Assembly (NCBI RefSeq): GCF_006516955.1
Contig: NZ_VHLG01000012.1
Coordinates: 62,001-126,000, forward strand
Length of the DNA: 64,000 nucleotides
Source of the DNA: Martelella alba
GTDB lineage: Bacteria > Pseudomonadota > Alphaproteobacteria > Rhizobiales > Rhizobiaceae
Direction of reading: 5' to 3'
Under the pieces are notes generated by a model. That model was not told where the DNA came from. It worked only from the letters and a program-made list of their open reading frames with translations, and ran no database searches. Shown piece by piece: positions 16,388-26,268 of this stretch. The position numbers and the translations under genes are program-made. Numbering within the stretch: position 1 is the stretch's first letter; the number at the start of each line of letters is the position of its first letter.

Positions 16388-18004
16388 ATGAAGTTTGACT
16401 ATGTCATCGTCGGCGGTGGGTCCGGTGGGGCAACGCTTGCGGCGCGCCTGTCGGAAAATCGTCGGGTTTCCGTCTGCCTGCTGGAGGCGGGCGGCCAGGG
16501 CAAGCACATCCTGATCCGCATGCCCGCCGGTCTCGTGGCGATGATGCCGGGTTATGGACATATATCGAACTGGGCGTTTGAGACTGTGCCGCAACCTGGG
16601 CTGAACGGGCGCAAGGGGTATCAGCCGCGCGGCAAGGCGCTCGGTGGCTCCAGTGCCATCAATGCCATGGTGTATATTCGCGGCCACCGTCTCGATTATG
16701 AGCGCTGGGTTGACCTTGGCTGTAACGGCTGGGACTGGGAAACGTGCCTCACCTATTTCAAGAGGGCAGAAAGCCATGAGGACGGTGCAAACGCATTCCA
16801 TGGCGGCCACGGCCCGCTGCATGTGGCGCATCAAAACAGCCCCCGCCCGATCAGTCGCGCCTTTGTCGAAGGCGGGATTTCACTTGGCTTTCCTGAAACA
16901 TCCGATTTCAACACTGGCGACAATGAGGGCATCGGTCCATACCAGGTTACCCAGTTCCACAGCGTTGCCAGAAATGGCGAGCGCTGCTCGGCGGCGGCGG
17001 GTTATCTTCATCCGGTGCTAAACAGGCCCAACCTCACCGTTCTGACCGGTACCCATGCTCTTAAGGTAAGGTTTGAAGGCCGCCGCGCGACCGGCGTTGA
17101 TATCCATCGCCGCGGCAAGACCTCGCTGATCGAGGCCGGCCGTGAGGTCATCTTGTGCGGCGGTGCCTTTGCGTCTCCGCAGCTTCTGCAGCTCTCCGGT
17201 GTCGGCAGGCCGGACATGCTGAAAAGACACGGCATTGCTGTTGTCCATGACCTACCGGGTGTCGGCGAAAATCTGCAAGATCATCTCGATCTGGTGCTCA
17301 GCTACAAAAGCCATGATCGCGACATGTTTGGCCTTGCCCCCTCGGCCCTGCCGAAAATGATCGGGGAAGCGCTGCAATGGCGCAAGGATGGCAATGGCAT
17401 GCTGTCCTCACCCTATGGAGAGGGCGGCGCCTTCCTCAAAACCCTGCCCGATCTCGCACAGCCCGACATCCAGCTGCATTTTGCCGTGGCCATTGTCGAG
17501 GACCATGCCAGGCATATGCGAATGGGCCATGGCTATTCCTGCCATGTCTGCCTGTTGCAGCCCCACTCGCGCGGTACTGTCACGCTCAAGGATAGCAATC
17601 CGCTGTCTGCGCCGGCCATCGATCCCGGATTCCTTGATGATCCGCGTGATCTCGAAACAATGATACGCGGCGCCAAAATGACCCGCTCGATCATGCAGTC
17701 GCAACCGATGAAGCTCTATATCAAGGAAGAACTCAACGGCGTGAAAGACGGTATGAGCGATGCCGACTGGACGGATATCATTCGCCGCCGCGCCGATACG
17801 ATCTACCACCCGGTCGGCACCTGCAAGATGGGACGTGATGCCATGGCCGTGGTCGACCCCAATTTGAAGGTGCACGGGCTTGATGGGCTGCGCGTCGTCG
17901 ACGCCTCGGTCATGCCAACGGTTGTCAGCGGCAATACAAATGCGCCGACGATCATGATCGCCGAGCGCGCAGCCGAATTCATCAAGACCAGCGCCAATAG
18001 CTGA
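16388..18004 (+). CDS. GMC-family FAD oxidoreductase (choline/alcohol dehydrogenase-like)
   Basis: The 538-residue protein begins KFDYVIVGGGSGGATLAARL, the FAD-binding Rossmann motif, followed by LLEAGG, the PRGKALGGSSAINAMVYIRG GMC signature 1, a second signature around GAFASPQLLQLSGVG, and the C-terminal catalytic region HPVGTCKMG and NTNAPTIMIAERAAE. It is a soluble or peripheral alcohol or choline dehydrogenase-type enzyme; substrate cannot be set from sequence alone. The ATG at 16388 is preceded by GGAGGAAAGC. No betaine aldehyde dehydrogenase or BetI lies next to it, so betA is not assigned. Single gene with its own terminator. Confidence 0.9.
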   Translation: MKFDYVIVGGGSGGATLAARLSENRRVSVCLLEAGGQGKHILIRMPAGLVAMMPGYGHISNWAFETVPQPGLNGRKGYQPRGKALGGSSAINAMVYIRGHRLDYERWVDLGCNGWDWETCLTYFKRAESHEDGANAFHGGHGPLHVAHQNSPRPISRAFVEGGISLGFPETSDFNTGDNEGIGPYQVTQFHSVARNGERCSAAAGYLHPVLNRPNLTVLTGTHALKVRFEGRRATGVDIHRRGKTSLIEAGREVILCGGAFASPQLLQLSGVGRPDMLKRHGIAVVHDLPGVGENLQDHLDLVLSYKSHDRDMFGLAPSALPKMIGEALQWRKDGNGMLSSPYGEGGAFLKTLPDLAQPDIQLHFAVAIVEDHARHMRMGHGYSCHVCLLQPHSRGTVTLKDSNPLSAPAIDPGFLDDPRDLETMIRGAKMTRSIMQSQPMKLYIKEELNGVKDGMSDADWTDIIRRRADTIYHPVGTCKMGRDAMAVVDPNLKVHGLDGLRVVDASVMPTVVSGNTNAPTIMIAERAAEFIKTSANS

Positions 18005-18010
18005 CGCGAC

Positions 18011-18041
18011 AACCCCGCTGGCCGCAAAGGCGGGGTTTTTC
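18011..18041 (+). terminator. Rho-independent terminator after the GMC oxidoreductase gene
   Basis: CCCCGC and GCGGGG flank an 11-nt loop and are followed by TTTTT, directly after the stop codon. Confidence 0.8.
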
Positions 18042-18090
18042 TTTTGCCGCTTCGTGCTAAAACCGTCCGGACGAAACGGGCGAACAAGAC

Positions 18091-19314
18091 ATGTCACTGA
18101 AAGACAAACGCATTCTGCTGATCATTGCCGGCGGCATTGCCGCCTATAAGAGCCTTGACCTGATCCGCAGGCTGAAAGAACGTGGCGCGGGCGTCACCCC
18201 GGTGATGACCAAAGCAGCGGCGGAATTCGTCACCCCGTTGGCCGTTGGCGCGCTTTCCGGGGGAACGGTTTTCACCGATCTCTTCTCCCGCACACAGGAG
18301 CAGGATATCGGCCATATCCGTCTGGCGCGCGAGAATGATCTGATTATCGTTGCACCGGCAACCGCCAATCTGATGGCGAAAATGGCCCATGGGCTTGCCG
18401 ATGATCTTGCCAGTGCCGTGCTTCTGGCGCGCGACTGCCCGGTGCTGCTGGCGCCCGCCATGAACCCGAAAATGTGGTCGGCGGCGCCGACACAGCGCAA
18501 TCTCGCTACCCTTCTGATGGACGGGGCTGAAACCATTGGCCCGATGAAAGGCGAGATGGCCGAGCGCGGCGAAGCGGGCAAGGGCCGCATGGCCGAACCG
18601 ATGGAGATCGTTACGGCTGCGGAAAAGCTGCTTGATGACAGCCCCAAACCGCTGGCCGGAAAACATGCGATCGTCACGTCAGGCCCAACCGTGGAGGCCA
18701 TCGATCCGGTGCGCTACATCGCCAACCGCTCGTCGGGACGACAGGGCCACGCCATTGCGGCAGCACTTGCGCGGCTGGGGGCACAGGTGACCCTCGTATC
18801 CGGCCCCGTCGCCATTGCTGATCCTTCAGGTGTTGAAACGCTCCATGTGGAGAGCGCACGCGACATGCTGAAGGCGGTGGAAAAGGCACTGCCTGCCGAT
18901 ATTGCCGTGATGGTCGCGGCCGTTTCTGACTGGCGCGCCGCCGATACCGCGACGCAGAAGATGAAGAAGAAGCCGGGCGAAGCGCCGCCACCGCTGGCGC
19001 TCACCGAAAATCCCGACATCCTCAAAACGATCGGCCATCACGCCAGGCGCCCGAAACTCGTGGTCGGCTTTGCCGCCGAAACCCGCGATGTCACCGCCTA
19101 TGCCACCGACAAGCTTGCCCGCAAGGGCGCGGATCTGATCGTCGCCAATGACGTCTCCGAAGAGGGCGTGATGGGTGGCGGCCATAACCGGGTAACCCTG
19201 GTGACAAAGTCGGGCGCGGAGGAATGGCCGGACATGAGCAAGGATGCCGTCGCCGGGCGGCTGGCGCACTGGATTGCCGAACGCTTCGTCGCCCAGGCTA
19301 GCCTGCCATTCTGA
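18091..19314 (+). CDS. coaBC: Bifunctional phosphopantothenoylcysteine decarboxylase / phosphopantothenate-cysteine ligase
   Basis: Catalyses two successive steps of coenzyme A synthesis. The 407-residue protein has an FMN-dependent CoaC half (residues 1-190; GGIAAYKSLDLIRRL, the active-site His in DIGHIRLAREND, PAMNPKMW motif) and a CoaB half (GPTVEAIDPVRYIANRSSG; KKKPGEAPPPLALTENPDIL). The region around GEMAERGEAGKGRM lacks the Cys that serves as proton donor in the E. coli CoaC domain; I think this is a lineage variant, not an inactivation, but this was not checked. It follows a terminator and overlaps the convergent cbpM-type gene by 17 nt. Confidence 0.95.
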   Translation: MSLKDKRILLIIAGGIAAYKSLDLIRRLKERGAGVTPVMTKAAAEFVTPLAVGALSGGTVFTDLFSRTQEQDIGHIRLARENDLIIVAPATANLMAKMAHGLADDLASAVLLARDCPVLLAPAMNPKMWSAAPTQRNLATLLMDGAETIGPMKGEMAERGEAGKGRMAEPMEIVTAAEKLLDDSPKPLAGKHAIVTSGPTVEAIDPVRYIANRSSGRQGHAIAAALARLGAQVTLVSGPVAIADPSGVETLHVESARDMLKAVEKALPADIAVMVAAVSDWRAADTATQKMKKKPGEAPPPLALTENPDILKTIGHHARRPKLVVGFAAETRDVTAYATDKLARKGADLIVANDVSEEGVMGGGHNRVTLVTKSGAEEWPDMSKDAVAGRLAHWIAERFVAQASLPF

Positions 19315-19627
19315 TCCGCTGCAGGATCGCCGAACAGGTTTCCGGTCCTTCCGCCAGAACGGCGGCGTCAAGCGTGCGCACATGACCACGCAGCGTGCTG
19401 ACCTCATCCAGAAGACCCAGAATGAGCGGCACGGCCTCGTCATTGACCTCCATATCTTCCGTCAGTTCGACAATCAGGGCCAGACGGGCGACATCCGTTT
19501 CGTCAAAGGTCGGACCAAGGGCACCAGGCTGCGGCCTGACCCAGCTGCGGGTGATGCAGATGGACAAACGCTCCACTGTCAGCCTGTCGAGCCGTTGAAG
19601 AACCTCATTCTCGCTCAGCATGCTCAT
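19298..19627 (-). CDS. cbpM: Chaperone modulator CbpM-like protein
   Basis: The 109-residue mostly helical protein ([28 protein letters not shown] at the start) fits the MerR-like CbpM family, which binds the J-domain of CbpA and blocks its co-chaperone activity. Identification depends largely on linkage: its start overlaps the stop of a CbpA-type gene by 4 nt, the same order as in E. coli cbpA-cbpM. GGGAGAG lies just upstream of the ATG. Its 3' end overlaps coaBC on the opposite strand. Confidence 0.75.
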   Translation of the reverse strand: MSMLSENEVLQRLDRLTVERLSICITRSWVRPQPGALGPTFDETDVARLALIVELTEDMEVNDEAVPLILGLLDEVSTLRGHVRTLDAAVLAEGPETCSAILQRIRMAG

Positions 19628-20565
19628 CTTTGCTCTCCCTTCCAGCCTGCGCGCGGATCATAGGCATGATCCGCCCGCCAGCTGCGGATTGCCTCTGCCA
19701 GTGCCTCATCTGCTTTCGGCGGCAGGACAATCTTGAGTGTCACCAGCAGATCGCCGGCGTTGCCGCCGGATTTGGGTACGCCCTTGCCCTTCAGCCGCAT
19801 GACACGGCCGGAGGAGGAGTTTGCAGGCACTTTGAGATTAACGCGGCCCGTCGGCGTTGGCGCGGAAACACTGGCGCCCAGCACCGCCTCGTCGAGCGAA
19901 ATCGGCAATTCCATTGCCACATCATCACCGACGCGTTCAAACACCGGATCCGGCGCAACGCTGATGCGGACATAGGCATCGCCGGACGGGCCGCCATTGA
20001 GGCCGGGTTCTCCCTTGCCGGACAGCCTGAGCGTCTTGCCATCCTCGATACCGGCAGGAATGGAAAGCTCGATCCGGCCACCCTCCGGCAGGTCGACGGT
20101 CTTTTTGGCACCCAGAAGCGCCTCGATGAAACCGACCGTCATCTGGAACTGCCGGTCCTGACCGCGCATCTTCATCCGCGCGCCGCCACCAGCGCCAAAG
20201 CCGCCGCGCCGTCCGCCAAAGGCCTGGGAAAAGAAGTCGCCAAGATCATCGAAATTGCCGTCATAGCCATAACGGCCCGACGGATCGGCCTCGGCATGGC
20301 TGCGATAATATTGCCGCTGCGGGCGCTCCTGCTGGTTCTCGTCAATCTCGCCCGCATCATAGCGCCGGCGCTTGTCCGGATCCGACAGAAGATCATAGGC
20401 AGCGGTCACTTTTGAAAATTCCTCTGCCTTCTTCTTGTCGCCGGGATTGAGATCGGGGTGCAGGGTCTTCGCCAGCTTGCGATAGGCCTTCTTGATATCG
20501 GCCTCGCTCGCATCCCTGGCGACGCCAAGCACGTCATAGGGGTTTCTGGTCTCGTTCTGCGCCAT
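19624..20565 (-). CDS. cbpA: DnaJ-type co-chaperone CbpA
   Basis: The 313-residue protein has a J-domain (residues 8-75; [19 protein letters not shown], with HPD in LHPDLNPG), a glycine-rich linker ([12 protein letters not shown], near residue 120), and two C-terminal substrate-binding domains. It lacks the CxxCxGxG zinc repeats of DnaJ, which places it with CbpA. It stimulates DnaK ATPase and aids protein folding under stress. The downstream overlapping cbpM-type gene supports the name. Confidence 0.9.
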   Translation of the reverse strand: MAQNETRNPYDVLGVARDASEADIKKAYRKLAKTLHPDLNPGDKKKAEEFSKVTAAYDLLSDPDKRRRYDAGEIDENQQERPQRQYYRSHAEADPSGRYGYDGNFDDLGDFFSQAFGGRRGGFGAGGGARMKMRGQDRQFQMTVGFIEALLGAKKTVDLPEGGRIELSIPAGIEDGKTLRLSGKGEPGLNGGPSGDAYVRISVAPDPVFERVGDDVAMELPISLDEAVLGASVSAPTPTGRVNLKVPANSSSGRVMRLKGKGVPKSGGNAGDLLVTLKIVLPPKADEALAEAIRSWRADHAYDPRAGWKGEQR

Positions 20566-21171
20566 CTCGGGTTCCGTTCAAAAGCAGGCAATGTTGCGTT
20601 ATCTGCCTGAAAATCTAGGTATCAACTCCGATTGTTTCCAGACTAGAAATCAGGCTGCAGCGGGGTTTTGTCGGGTTCAACAGCGAAAACCCGGCTCCGG
20701 TTTGCGGGATCGGGCTTTTCATCTGAACGGTGCGATGCTCTCGGTCTTTGTGCTGGCACGTCGGGTTCTCGAAAAAAATGATGCCCTGAATTCCATGCTG
20801 GCTACGGAAAGGGTATTCAAATTGGGTTCACTGCTGACCATTACCTCCCCGGGCGTTGTCGCGAATATAGCATATCCTGCTGTCGCTCAGGGGGAGGCAT
20901 CGTTGCCAGGCTCATCAGCCCTGTTCTTGTTTTCGCCAGCAAGCGTCCGGCATGCTGGAAATTGTTGACAAAGGCGCGGGAAGATCGCAGCCAGCGATGA
21001 TCTCTGGCGTGGCAAGGGGCTCTGCCCAAGTCATGCAGCTGCGTGAGGTCCCGACAATCCTTCAGGGTGATGGCAAAGTGGTGGGGCCCCTTGCTCCCGA
21101 ACGGGTGGTGCCCAACGGGGCTTGCTCCTCTGCGCAAAGACACAATGCCGTATCGCGACCGGGCAGCAGGG
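20566..21171. other. 606-bp region without a recognised gene
   Basis: The longest frames here (for example the minus-strand 119-codon frame at 20841-21200, which overlaps the neighbouring regulator's 3' end) show no known motif, and their composition looks non-coding. Some of this may be a decayed gene or the promoter region of cbpA. Confidence 0.4.
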
Positions 21172-22575
21172 TTACAGGAAGTCGTAAGGCAGATCGGCAC
21201 GGCGGTCGGCGTCGATAACGATGTTGCGTTTCAGTGGCGGCTGGGCGCGGCTGGGGCAGTCCGCCCGCTCGCAGATACGGCAGGAAATACCGATCGGGTC
21301 GAAGCGTTTGCGATCTGCCGTTGCCAGATCGTCGGCATAGACAAATGCGTCGGCATGGGCAATCTCGCAGCCGAAGGCCAGCACATGGCTGACGCGGGAG
21401 CGGCTGAAGCCGCCCGGCCCCCTGGAAACGGCGGTGGCGAGTGACAGATAGCCGACGCCATCGGGGGTTTCAGCCAGCTGGCGGATGATGCGGCCCTGTG
21501 CCTCGAAGGCGAAATGGGCGTTCCATAAGGGGCAGGCTGAGCCGAAACGGGCAAATTGCAGCCGGGTGGCGCTGTGGCGCTTGGTGATGTTGCCGGCGCG
21601 GTCGATCCGGGCAAAGAAGATCGGCACACCCTTGTCATTCGGCCGCTGCAGGGTGGAAAGCCGGTGGCAGACCTGTTCCAGCGAGGTGCCGAAGCGCAGC
21701 GACAGAAGCTCGATATCGTGGCGCATCTCGCGGGCGGCGCGGGCGAAGATGCCGTAGGGCATCAACAGCGCGCCGGCGAAATAATTGGCAAGGCCGAGCC
21801 GGCAGATTGCGCCAGCCTCCTCATTGCGGAAACCGGCATCGGCAATCAGCTGGTCCATGATCTCATCGGCTTCCTGCTGGGCAATGGTGATGGCCAGCTG
21901 GAAGGCCTGGGAGGAGGGTGGTGCATAGGCGTTCAGGGTCAAGACGCCGGTCTTGCGGTTGTAATCGCGCTGATGCGCCGTGTCGGTGGCATAGGAAACG
22001 CGAATGCCGTGACTGCTTTCGAGGTGCTCCGCCAGTGCCGGGCGCTGATCATGGGAGGCCGCCTTCAGCGTTGCCGCACGGTTTTCGGCGGTTGCATCAA
22101 GCGCATGAATATAATTGTCGACGAAATGGAAGAAGTCGCGCACTTCCTCATAGGCCGTCATTTCGGTCATGCCGCGCCCGAGATCGCGATCAATGCTGAC
22201 CAGCTGTTCGGAATTGCGGCGATAGGCCTGGTGGCAGGCAATCAACGCATGGGCAAAGCCTGGCGCGTTCTGGGTGATGAGCTTCAGTTCCTGCGGGCTC
22301 GGGCTATAGGCTTCGAACAGCGGATCGCTGAGGGCTTCCGAAAGGGCCGACAGCAGCCGGTCGGTTTCGCCGCTGGCAAGCTCGGAAAAATCCAGCTTGA
22401 ACTTGTCGACCAGCGCCACAAGCACGGTGGCGGAGACGGGGCGCTGATTGCTCTCGATCTGGTTCAGATAGCTGGTCGAAATGCCAAGCCGTTCGGCAAA
22501 CTGCGCCTGGGTTTGCCTGCTGGCGAGGCGGAGCTCGCGCACTTTCCGGCCGATGAAGAGCTTGCCTGTTGCCAT
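21172..22575 (-). CDS. Short-chain fatty acyl-CoA regulator (ScfR/PccR-type)
   Basis: The 467-residue protein has an N-terminal XRE helix-turn-helix ([22 protein letters not shown], about residues 10-60), a long IrrE/ImmA-like central region ([16 protein letters not shown]), and a C-terminal DUF2083-type part ending in a cysteine group ([12 protein letters not shown]). This architecture defines ScfR proteins such as RamB and Rhodobacter PccR, which activate acyl-CoA assimilation genes in response to short-chain acyl-CoAs. It is divergent from pccB, its likely target. I prefer the ATG at 22575 over a TTG at 22596. Confidence 0.9.
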   Translation of the reverse strand: MATGKLFIGRKVRELRLASRQTQAQFAERLGISTSYLNQIESNQRPVSATVLVALVDKFKLDFSELASGETDRLLSALSEALSDPLFEAYSPSPQELKLITQNAPGFAHALIACHQAYRRNSEQLVSIDRDLGRGMTEMTAYEEVRDFFHFVDNYIHALDATAENRAATLKAASHDQRPALAEHLESSHGIRVSYATDTAHQRDYNRKTGVLTLNAYAPPSSQAFQLAITIAQQEADEIMDQLIADAGFRNEEAGAICRLGLANYFAGALLMPYGIFARAAREMRHDIELLSLRFGTSLEQVCHRLSTLQRPNDKGVPIFFARIDRAGNITKRHSATRLQFARFGSACPLWNAHFAFEAQGRIIRQLAETPDGVGYLSLATAVSRGPGGFSRSRVSHVLAFGCEIAHADAFVYADDLATADRKRFDPIGISCRICERADCPSRAQPPLKRNIVIDADRRADLPYDFL

Positions 22576-22589
22576 GGGTCTATCCGGAT

Positions 22590-22639
22590 TTTGCAAATTC
22601 GCAATTTCATATTTCCTATTTTATAATTCTGCAATTGCA
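22590..22639. promoter_or_regulatory. Candidate ScfR/PccR binding sites in the scfR-pccB intergenic region
   Basis: TTTGCAAA at 22590-22597 is followed directly by TTCGCAA, and a palindrome TGCAATTGCA lies at 22630-22639. Rhodobacter PccR is known to bind two TTTGCAAA units spaced by a few bases, so the sequence and location between divergent scfR and pccB support a regulator site. The second half here is imperfect. Confidence 0.5.
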
Positions 22640-22708
22640 CATTCTCAACTCTTTTCGAGATCGCTCGTCGATTGTAATTTGCGATCGTCAATTTCGGAGG
22701 AGGAAATT

Positions 22709-24241
22709 GTGCGTTCAGTGATAGCGGAGGTGGAGCGCCGCCAGGCCGAAGCATGGCTTGGCGGCGGAGAGCATCGTATTGACGCCCAGCATGGCAAGGG
22801 CAAGCTGACGGCGCGTGAGCGTATCGAAGTGCTGCTTGACGAGGGCTCGTTCGAGGAATTCGACATGTACGTCACCCATCGTACGGTCGATTTCAACATG
22901 GCATCGCAGAAGATTGCCGGCGATGGCGTGGTGACCGGCTGGGGCACCATCAATGGCCGTCAGGTCTATGTCTTTTCCCAGGATTTCACCGTGCTCGGCG
23001 GCTCGCTGTCGGAAACCCATGCGGGCAAGATCTGCAAGATCATGGATATGGCGGCAAAGGTCGGCGCGCCGGTGATCGGGCTCAATGACAGCGGCGGCGC
23101 GCGCATTCAGGAAGGCGTTGCCTCGCTTGCGGGTTATGCCGAGGTGTTCCGCCGCAATGCCGAGGTTTCGGGCGTTATTCCGCAGATTTCCGTCATTATG
23201 GGCCCCTGCGCCGGCGGAGCGGTCTATTCGCCCGCCATGACCGACTTCATCTTTATGGTTCGCGATACCTCCTACATGTTCGTCACTGGTCCGGATGTGG
23301 TGAAGACGGTCACCGGCGAGGTCGTGACAGCCGAGGAATTGGGTGGCGCAAAAACCCATACGCAGAAATCCTCGGTCGCCGATGCCGCCTTCGACAATGA
23401 TATCGATGCGCTGATGGAAGTCCGGCGGCTGTTTGATTTCCTGCCGCTCAACAATCGCGCGCCTGTGCCTGTCCGGCCGTTTCACGATGATCCCGAGCGG
23501 CTGGAAATGCGGCTTGATACGCTGGTGCCGGAAAGCGCGAGCAAGCCCTATGACATGCGCGAACTGATCGCGGCGCTCGCCGATGAGGGTGATTTCTGCG
23601 AGATCCAGGCGGCGCATGCGAAGAACATCCTCACTGGCTTTATCCGGCTTGAAGGGGCAACCATCGGCGTCGTCGCCAATCAGCCCATGGTGCTGGCGGG
23701 CTGTCTCGATATCGAAACCGCGCGCAAGGCGGCGCGTTTTGTCCGTTTCTGCGATGCTTTCTCGATCCCGATCCTGACACTGGTCGATGTACCGGGCTTT
23801 CTGCCCGGTGTGGCGCAGGAGACCGGCGGCGTTATCAAGCACGGCGCCAAGCTGCTGTTTGCCTATAGCGAAGCCACCGTGCCGATGGTGACGCTGATCA
23901 CCCGCAAGGCCTATGGCGGTGCCTATGATGTGATGGCCTCGAAACATATCGGCGCCGATATCAACTATGCCTGGCCCACGGCCGAAATTGCCGTGATGGG
24001 CGCCAAGGGTGCGACGGAGATCCTCTACCGGTCGGAGCTTGGTGATGCGGACAAGATTGCCGCCCGCACTGAAGAATATGAGCGCCGCTTCGCCAATCCC
24101 TTTGTCGCTGCCGAACGCGGCTTCATCGATGAGGTGATCCAGCCGCACGCCTCCCGCCGCCGCATTGCCCGTGCCTTTGCCGCGCTCAGAAACAAGCGCC
24201 AGGCAACGCATTGGAAAAAGCACGACACGATCCCGCTTTGA
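22709..24241 (+). CDS. pccB: Propionyl-CoA carboxylase beta subunit (carboxyltransferase)
   Basis: Transfers CO2 from carboxybiotin to propionyl-CoA, giving methylmalonyl-CoA. The 510-residue crotonase-fold protein has [20 protein letters not shown] near the N-terminus, [39 protein letters not shown], and [12 protein letters not shown], all typical of PccB. The GTG at 22709 is preceded by GGAGGAGG with a 5-nt gap and gives the usual length; an open frame continues farther upstream without a ribosome site and crosses the regulator gene. pccA follows 11 nt after the stop. Confidence 0.95.
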   Translation: MRSVIAEVERRQAEAWLGGGEHRIDAQHGKGKLTARERIEVLLDEGSFEEFDMYVTHRTVDFNMASQKIAGDGVVTGWGTINGRQVYVFSQDFTVLGGSLSETHAGKICKIMDMAAKVGAPVIGLNDSGGARIQEGVASLAGYAEVFRRNAEVSGVIPQISVIMGPCAGGAVYSPAMTDFIFMVRDTSYMFVTGPDVVKTVTGEVVTAEELGGAKTHTQKSSVADAAFDNDIDALMEVRRLFDFLPLNNRAPVPVRPFHDDPERLEMRLDTLVPESASKPYDMRELIAALADEGDFCEIQAAHAKNILTGFIRLEGATIGVVANQPMVLAGCLDIETARKAARFVRFCDAFSIPILTLVDVPGFLPGVAQETGGVIKHGAKLLFAYSEATVPMVTLITRKAYGGAYDVMASKHIGADINYAWPTAEIAVMGAKGATEILYRSELGDADKIAARTEEYERRFANPFVAAERGFIDEVIQPHASRRRIARAFAALRNKRQATHWKKHDTIPL

Positions 24242-24252
24242 GGGTGAGGAAC

Positions 24253-26256
24253 ATGATCAGGAAAATTCTCATTGCCAATCGTGGCGAAATCGCCTGCCGC
24301 GTGATCCGCACGGCGAAGAAGATGGGCATCCGCACGGTTGCCGTCTATTCCGATGCCGATCGTGATGCGCTTCATGTGGCTGAGGCGGATGAGGCGGTTC
24401 ATATCGGGCCTGCGCCGTCATCGCAGTCCTATCTGGTGATCGAGCGCATTCTGGCGGCCATCGCGCAAACGGGGGCCGATGCGGTTCATCCGGGCTATGG
24501 TTTCCTCTCGGAAAACCAGGCCTTTGCCGAGGCGCTGGAAAAGGCCGGTGTCACCTTCATCGGCCCGCCTGCCGCAGCCATTGCCGCCATGGGCGACAAG
24601 ATCACCTCGAAGAAACTGGCGGCAGAAGCGGGTGTCTCAACCGTTCCAGGCCATATGGGCCTGATCGCCGACGAGAACGAGGCTGCGGTGATTGCCGGAA
24701 AAATCGGTTATCCGGTGATGATCAAGGCCTCTGCCGGCGGTGGCGGCAAGGGCATGCGCATTGCCTGGAATGACGCTGAGGCGCGCGAAGGCTTTCGCCT
24801 GTCGAAGAGCGAGGCGCGCTCGGCCTTCGGCGATGATCGCATCTTCATCGAGAAATTCATTGTCGAACCGCGCCATATCGAGATCCAGGTTCTGGGCGAC
24901 CGGCATGGCAATATCGTCCATCTCGGCGAGCGCGAATGTTCGATCCAGCGGCGTAACCAAAAGGTGATCGAGGAGGCGCCATCGCCCTTTCTCGATGCCG
25001 AAACCCGCGCAGCCATGGGGGCGGAGGCGGTGGCGCTGGCGCGTGCCGTCGGCTATTTCTCCGCCGGAACGGTTGAGTTCATCGTTGATCGGAACCGCAA
25101 CTTCTATTTTCTCGAAATGAATACAAGGCTTCAGGTCGAGCATCCGGTGACCGAGCTGGTGACAGGCCTTGATCTGGTCGCAGAGATGATCCGCGTTGCC
25201 GATGGTGCGGAACTTGGCTTCTCCCAGAACGACATCACGCTTAAAGGCTCGGCAATCGAAAGCCGGCTCTACGCCGAAGATCCCTATCGCAATTTCTTGC
25301 CCTCGATCGGCCGGCTGACGCGATACCGGCCGCCAAAAGAGGGGCCGCAGCCCGACGGTTCGGTGATCCGCAATGATACCGGCGTTTATGAGGGTGGCGA
25401 GATCTCGATGTTTTACGATCCGATGATCGCCAAGCTCTGCGCCTTCGCAGCCGATCGCGAGCGTGCGGTCGCAGCCATGGCGACAGCGCTGGACCGGTTC
25501 GAGCTTGAGGGGATCGGCCATAATCTGCCCTTCCTTGCCGCCGTCATGCAGCAGCAGCGTTTCCGCGAAGGCCGGCTGTCGACGGCCTATATCGCCGAGG
25601 AATTTCCAGACGGTTTTTCCGGTGTTGCTCCTGACGGCATGGCCGCACGTGAGCTTGCTGCGATCGCCGCCGTTATTCACCACATGCTGGAACTGCGCGC
25701 AGCCTCCGTCTCCGGCACGATCGGCAATCATACGCGCAAGGTCGGCGGTGACTGGGTGGTGCGCTTTGGCGGCCACGCGCAGCCGGTTCATGTGGCCGTC
25801 GATGGTGCTGATTTTTCCCTCACCTTTCCCGGAGAGCAAAGCTTCGGCCTCGGCACGGACTGGAAGCCGGGGCGCACGCTCGCCCGGTTCGAATTCGGCA
25901 ATGACGGCATTGACGCCAAGGTCGAGATCACCGGCACGGCGATCCGGCTGCGCTTCCGCGGCATGGATGTGACGAGCCGGGTCTATCGCCCGCGCGTGGC
26001 AGCGCTTGCCCGGCTGATGCCGGAAAAGGCGGCGCCCGATACGTCGAAACTGCTTCTTTGCCCCATGCCGGGCGTTATTACCTCGGTTGCCGTCCATGAG
26101 GGTGAAACGATCGAGGCGGGGCAGACGCTCGCCACCGTCGAGGCGATGAAGATGGAAAACGTGCTGCGCGCCGAGCGCAAGGCGGTGGTGAAGCGGGTTG
26201 CCGCGCAGGCCGGCCAGAGCCTTGCCGTCGATGAGCTGATCATGGAATTTTGCTGA
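24253..26256 (+). CDS. pccA: Propionyl-CoA carboxylase alpha subunit (biotin carboxylase and biotin carrier)
   Basis: The 667-residue protein has an N-terminal biotin carboxylase domain (IRKILIANRGEIACRVIRTA; ATP loop ASAGGGGKGMR; RDCSIQRRNQK-type ECSIQRRNQKVIEEAPSP), a central BT domain that docks PccB, and a C-terminal biotinyl domain with the biotin lysine in VEAMKMEN (Lys633). It carboxylates its own biotin using ATP and bicarbonate. The ATG at 24253 follows GTGAGGA. It lies between pccB and the mutase gene with gaps of about 11-12 nt, consistent with one operon. Confidence 0.95.
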   Translation: MIRKILIANRGEIACRVIRTAKKMGIRTVAVYSDADRDALHVAEADEAVHIGPAPSSQSYLVIERILAAIAQTGADAVHPGYGFLSENQAFAEALEKAGVTFIGPPAAAIAAMGDKITSKKLAAEAGVSTVPGHMGLIADENEAAVIAGKIGYPVMIKASAGGGGKGMRIAWNDAEAREGFRLSKSEARSAFGDDRIFIEKFIVEPRHIEIQVLGDRHGNIVHLGERECSIQRRNQKVIEEAPSPFLDAETRAAMGAEAVALARAVGYFSAGTVEFIVDRNRNFYFLEMNTRLQVEHPVTELVTGLDLVAEMIRVADGAELGFSQNDITLKGSAIESRLYAEDPYRNFLPSIGRLTRYRPPKEGPQPDGSVIRNDTGVYEGGEISMFYDPMIAKLCAFAADRERAVAAMATALDRFELEGIGHNLPFLAAVMQQQRFREGRLSTAYIAEEFPDGFSGVAPDGMAARELAAIAAVIHHMLELRAASVSGTIGNHTRKVGGDWVVRFGGHAQPVHVAVDGADFSLTFPGEQSFGLGTDWKPGRTLARFEFGNDGIDAKVEITGTAIRLRFRGMDVTSRVYRPRVAALARLMPEKAAPDTSKLLLCPMPGVITSVAVHEGETIEAGQTLATVEAMKMENVLRAERKAVVKRVAAQAGQSLAVDELIMEFC

Positions 26257-26268
26257 AGGGGCGGGACG

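Noticed and set aside
16388-18004. Calling the GMC oxidoreductase choline dehydrogenase (betA)
   Set aside because: No betaine aldehyde dehydrogenase, BetI or choline transporter gene is adjacent, and GMC substrate cannot be read from motifs alone.
20841-21200. Minus-strand 119-codon frame in the gap before scfR
   Set aside because: It overlaps the 3' end of the regulator gene and its translation resembles no family; I left the stretch as unassigned.
22715-26097. Long minus-strand frames opposite pccB and pccA
   Set aside because: Shadow frames of biased codon use; no family motifs, and the plus-strand genes are certain.
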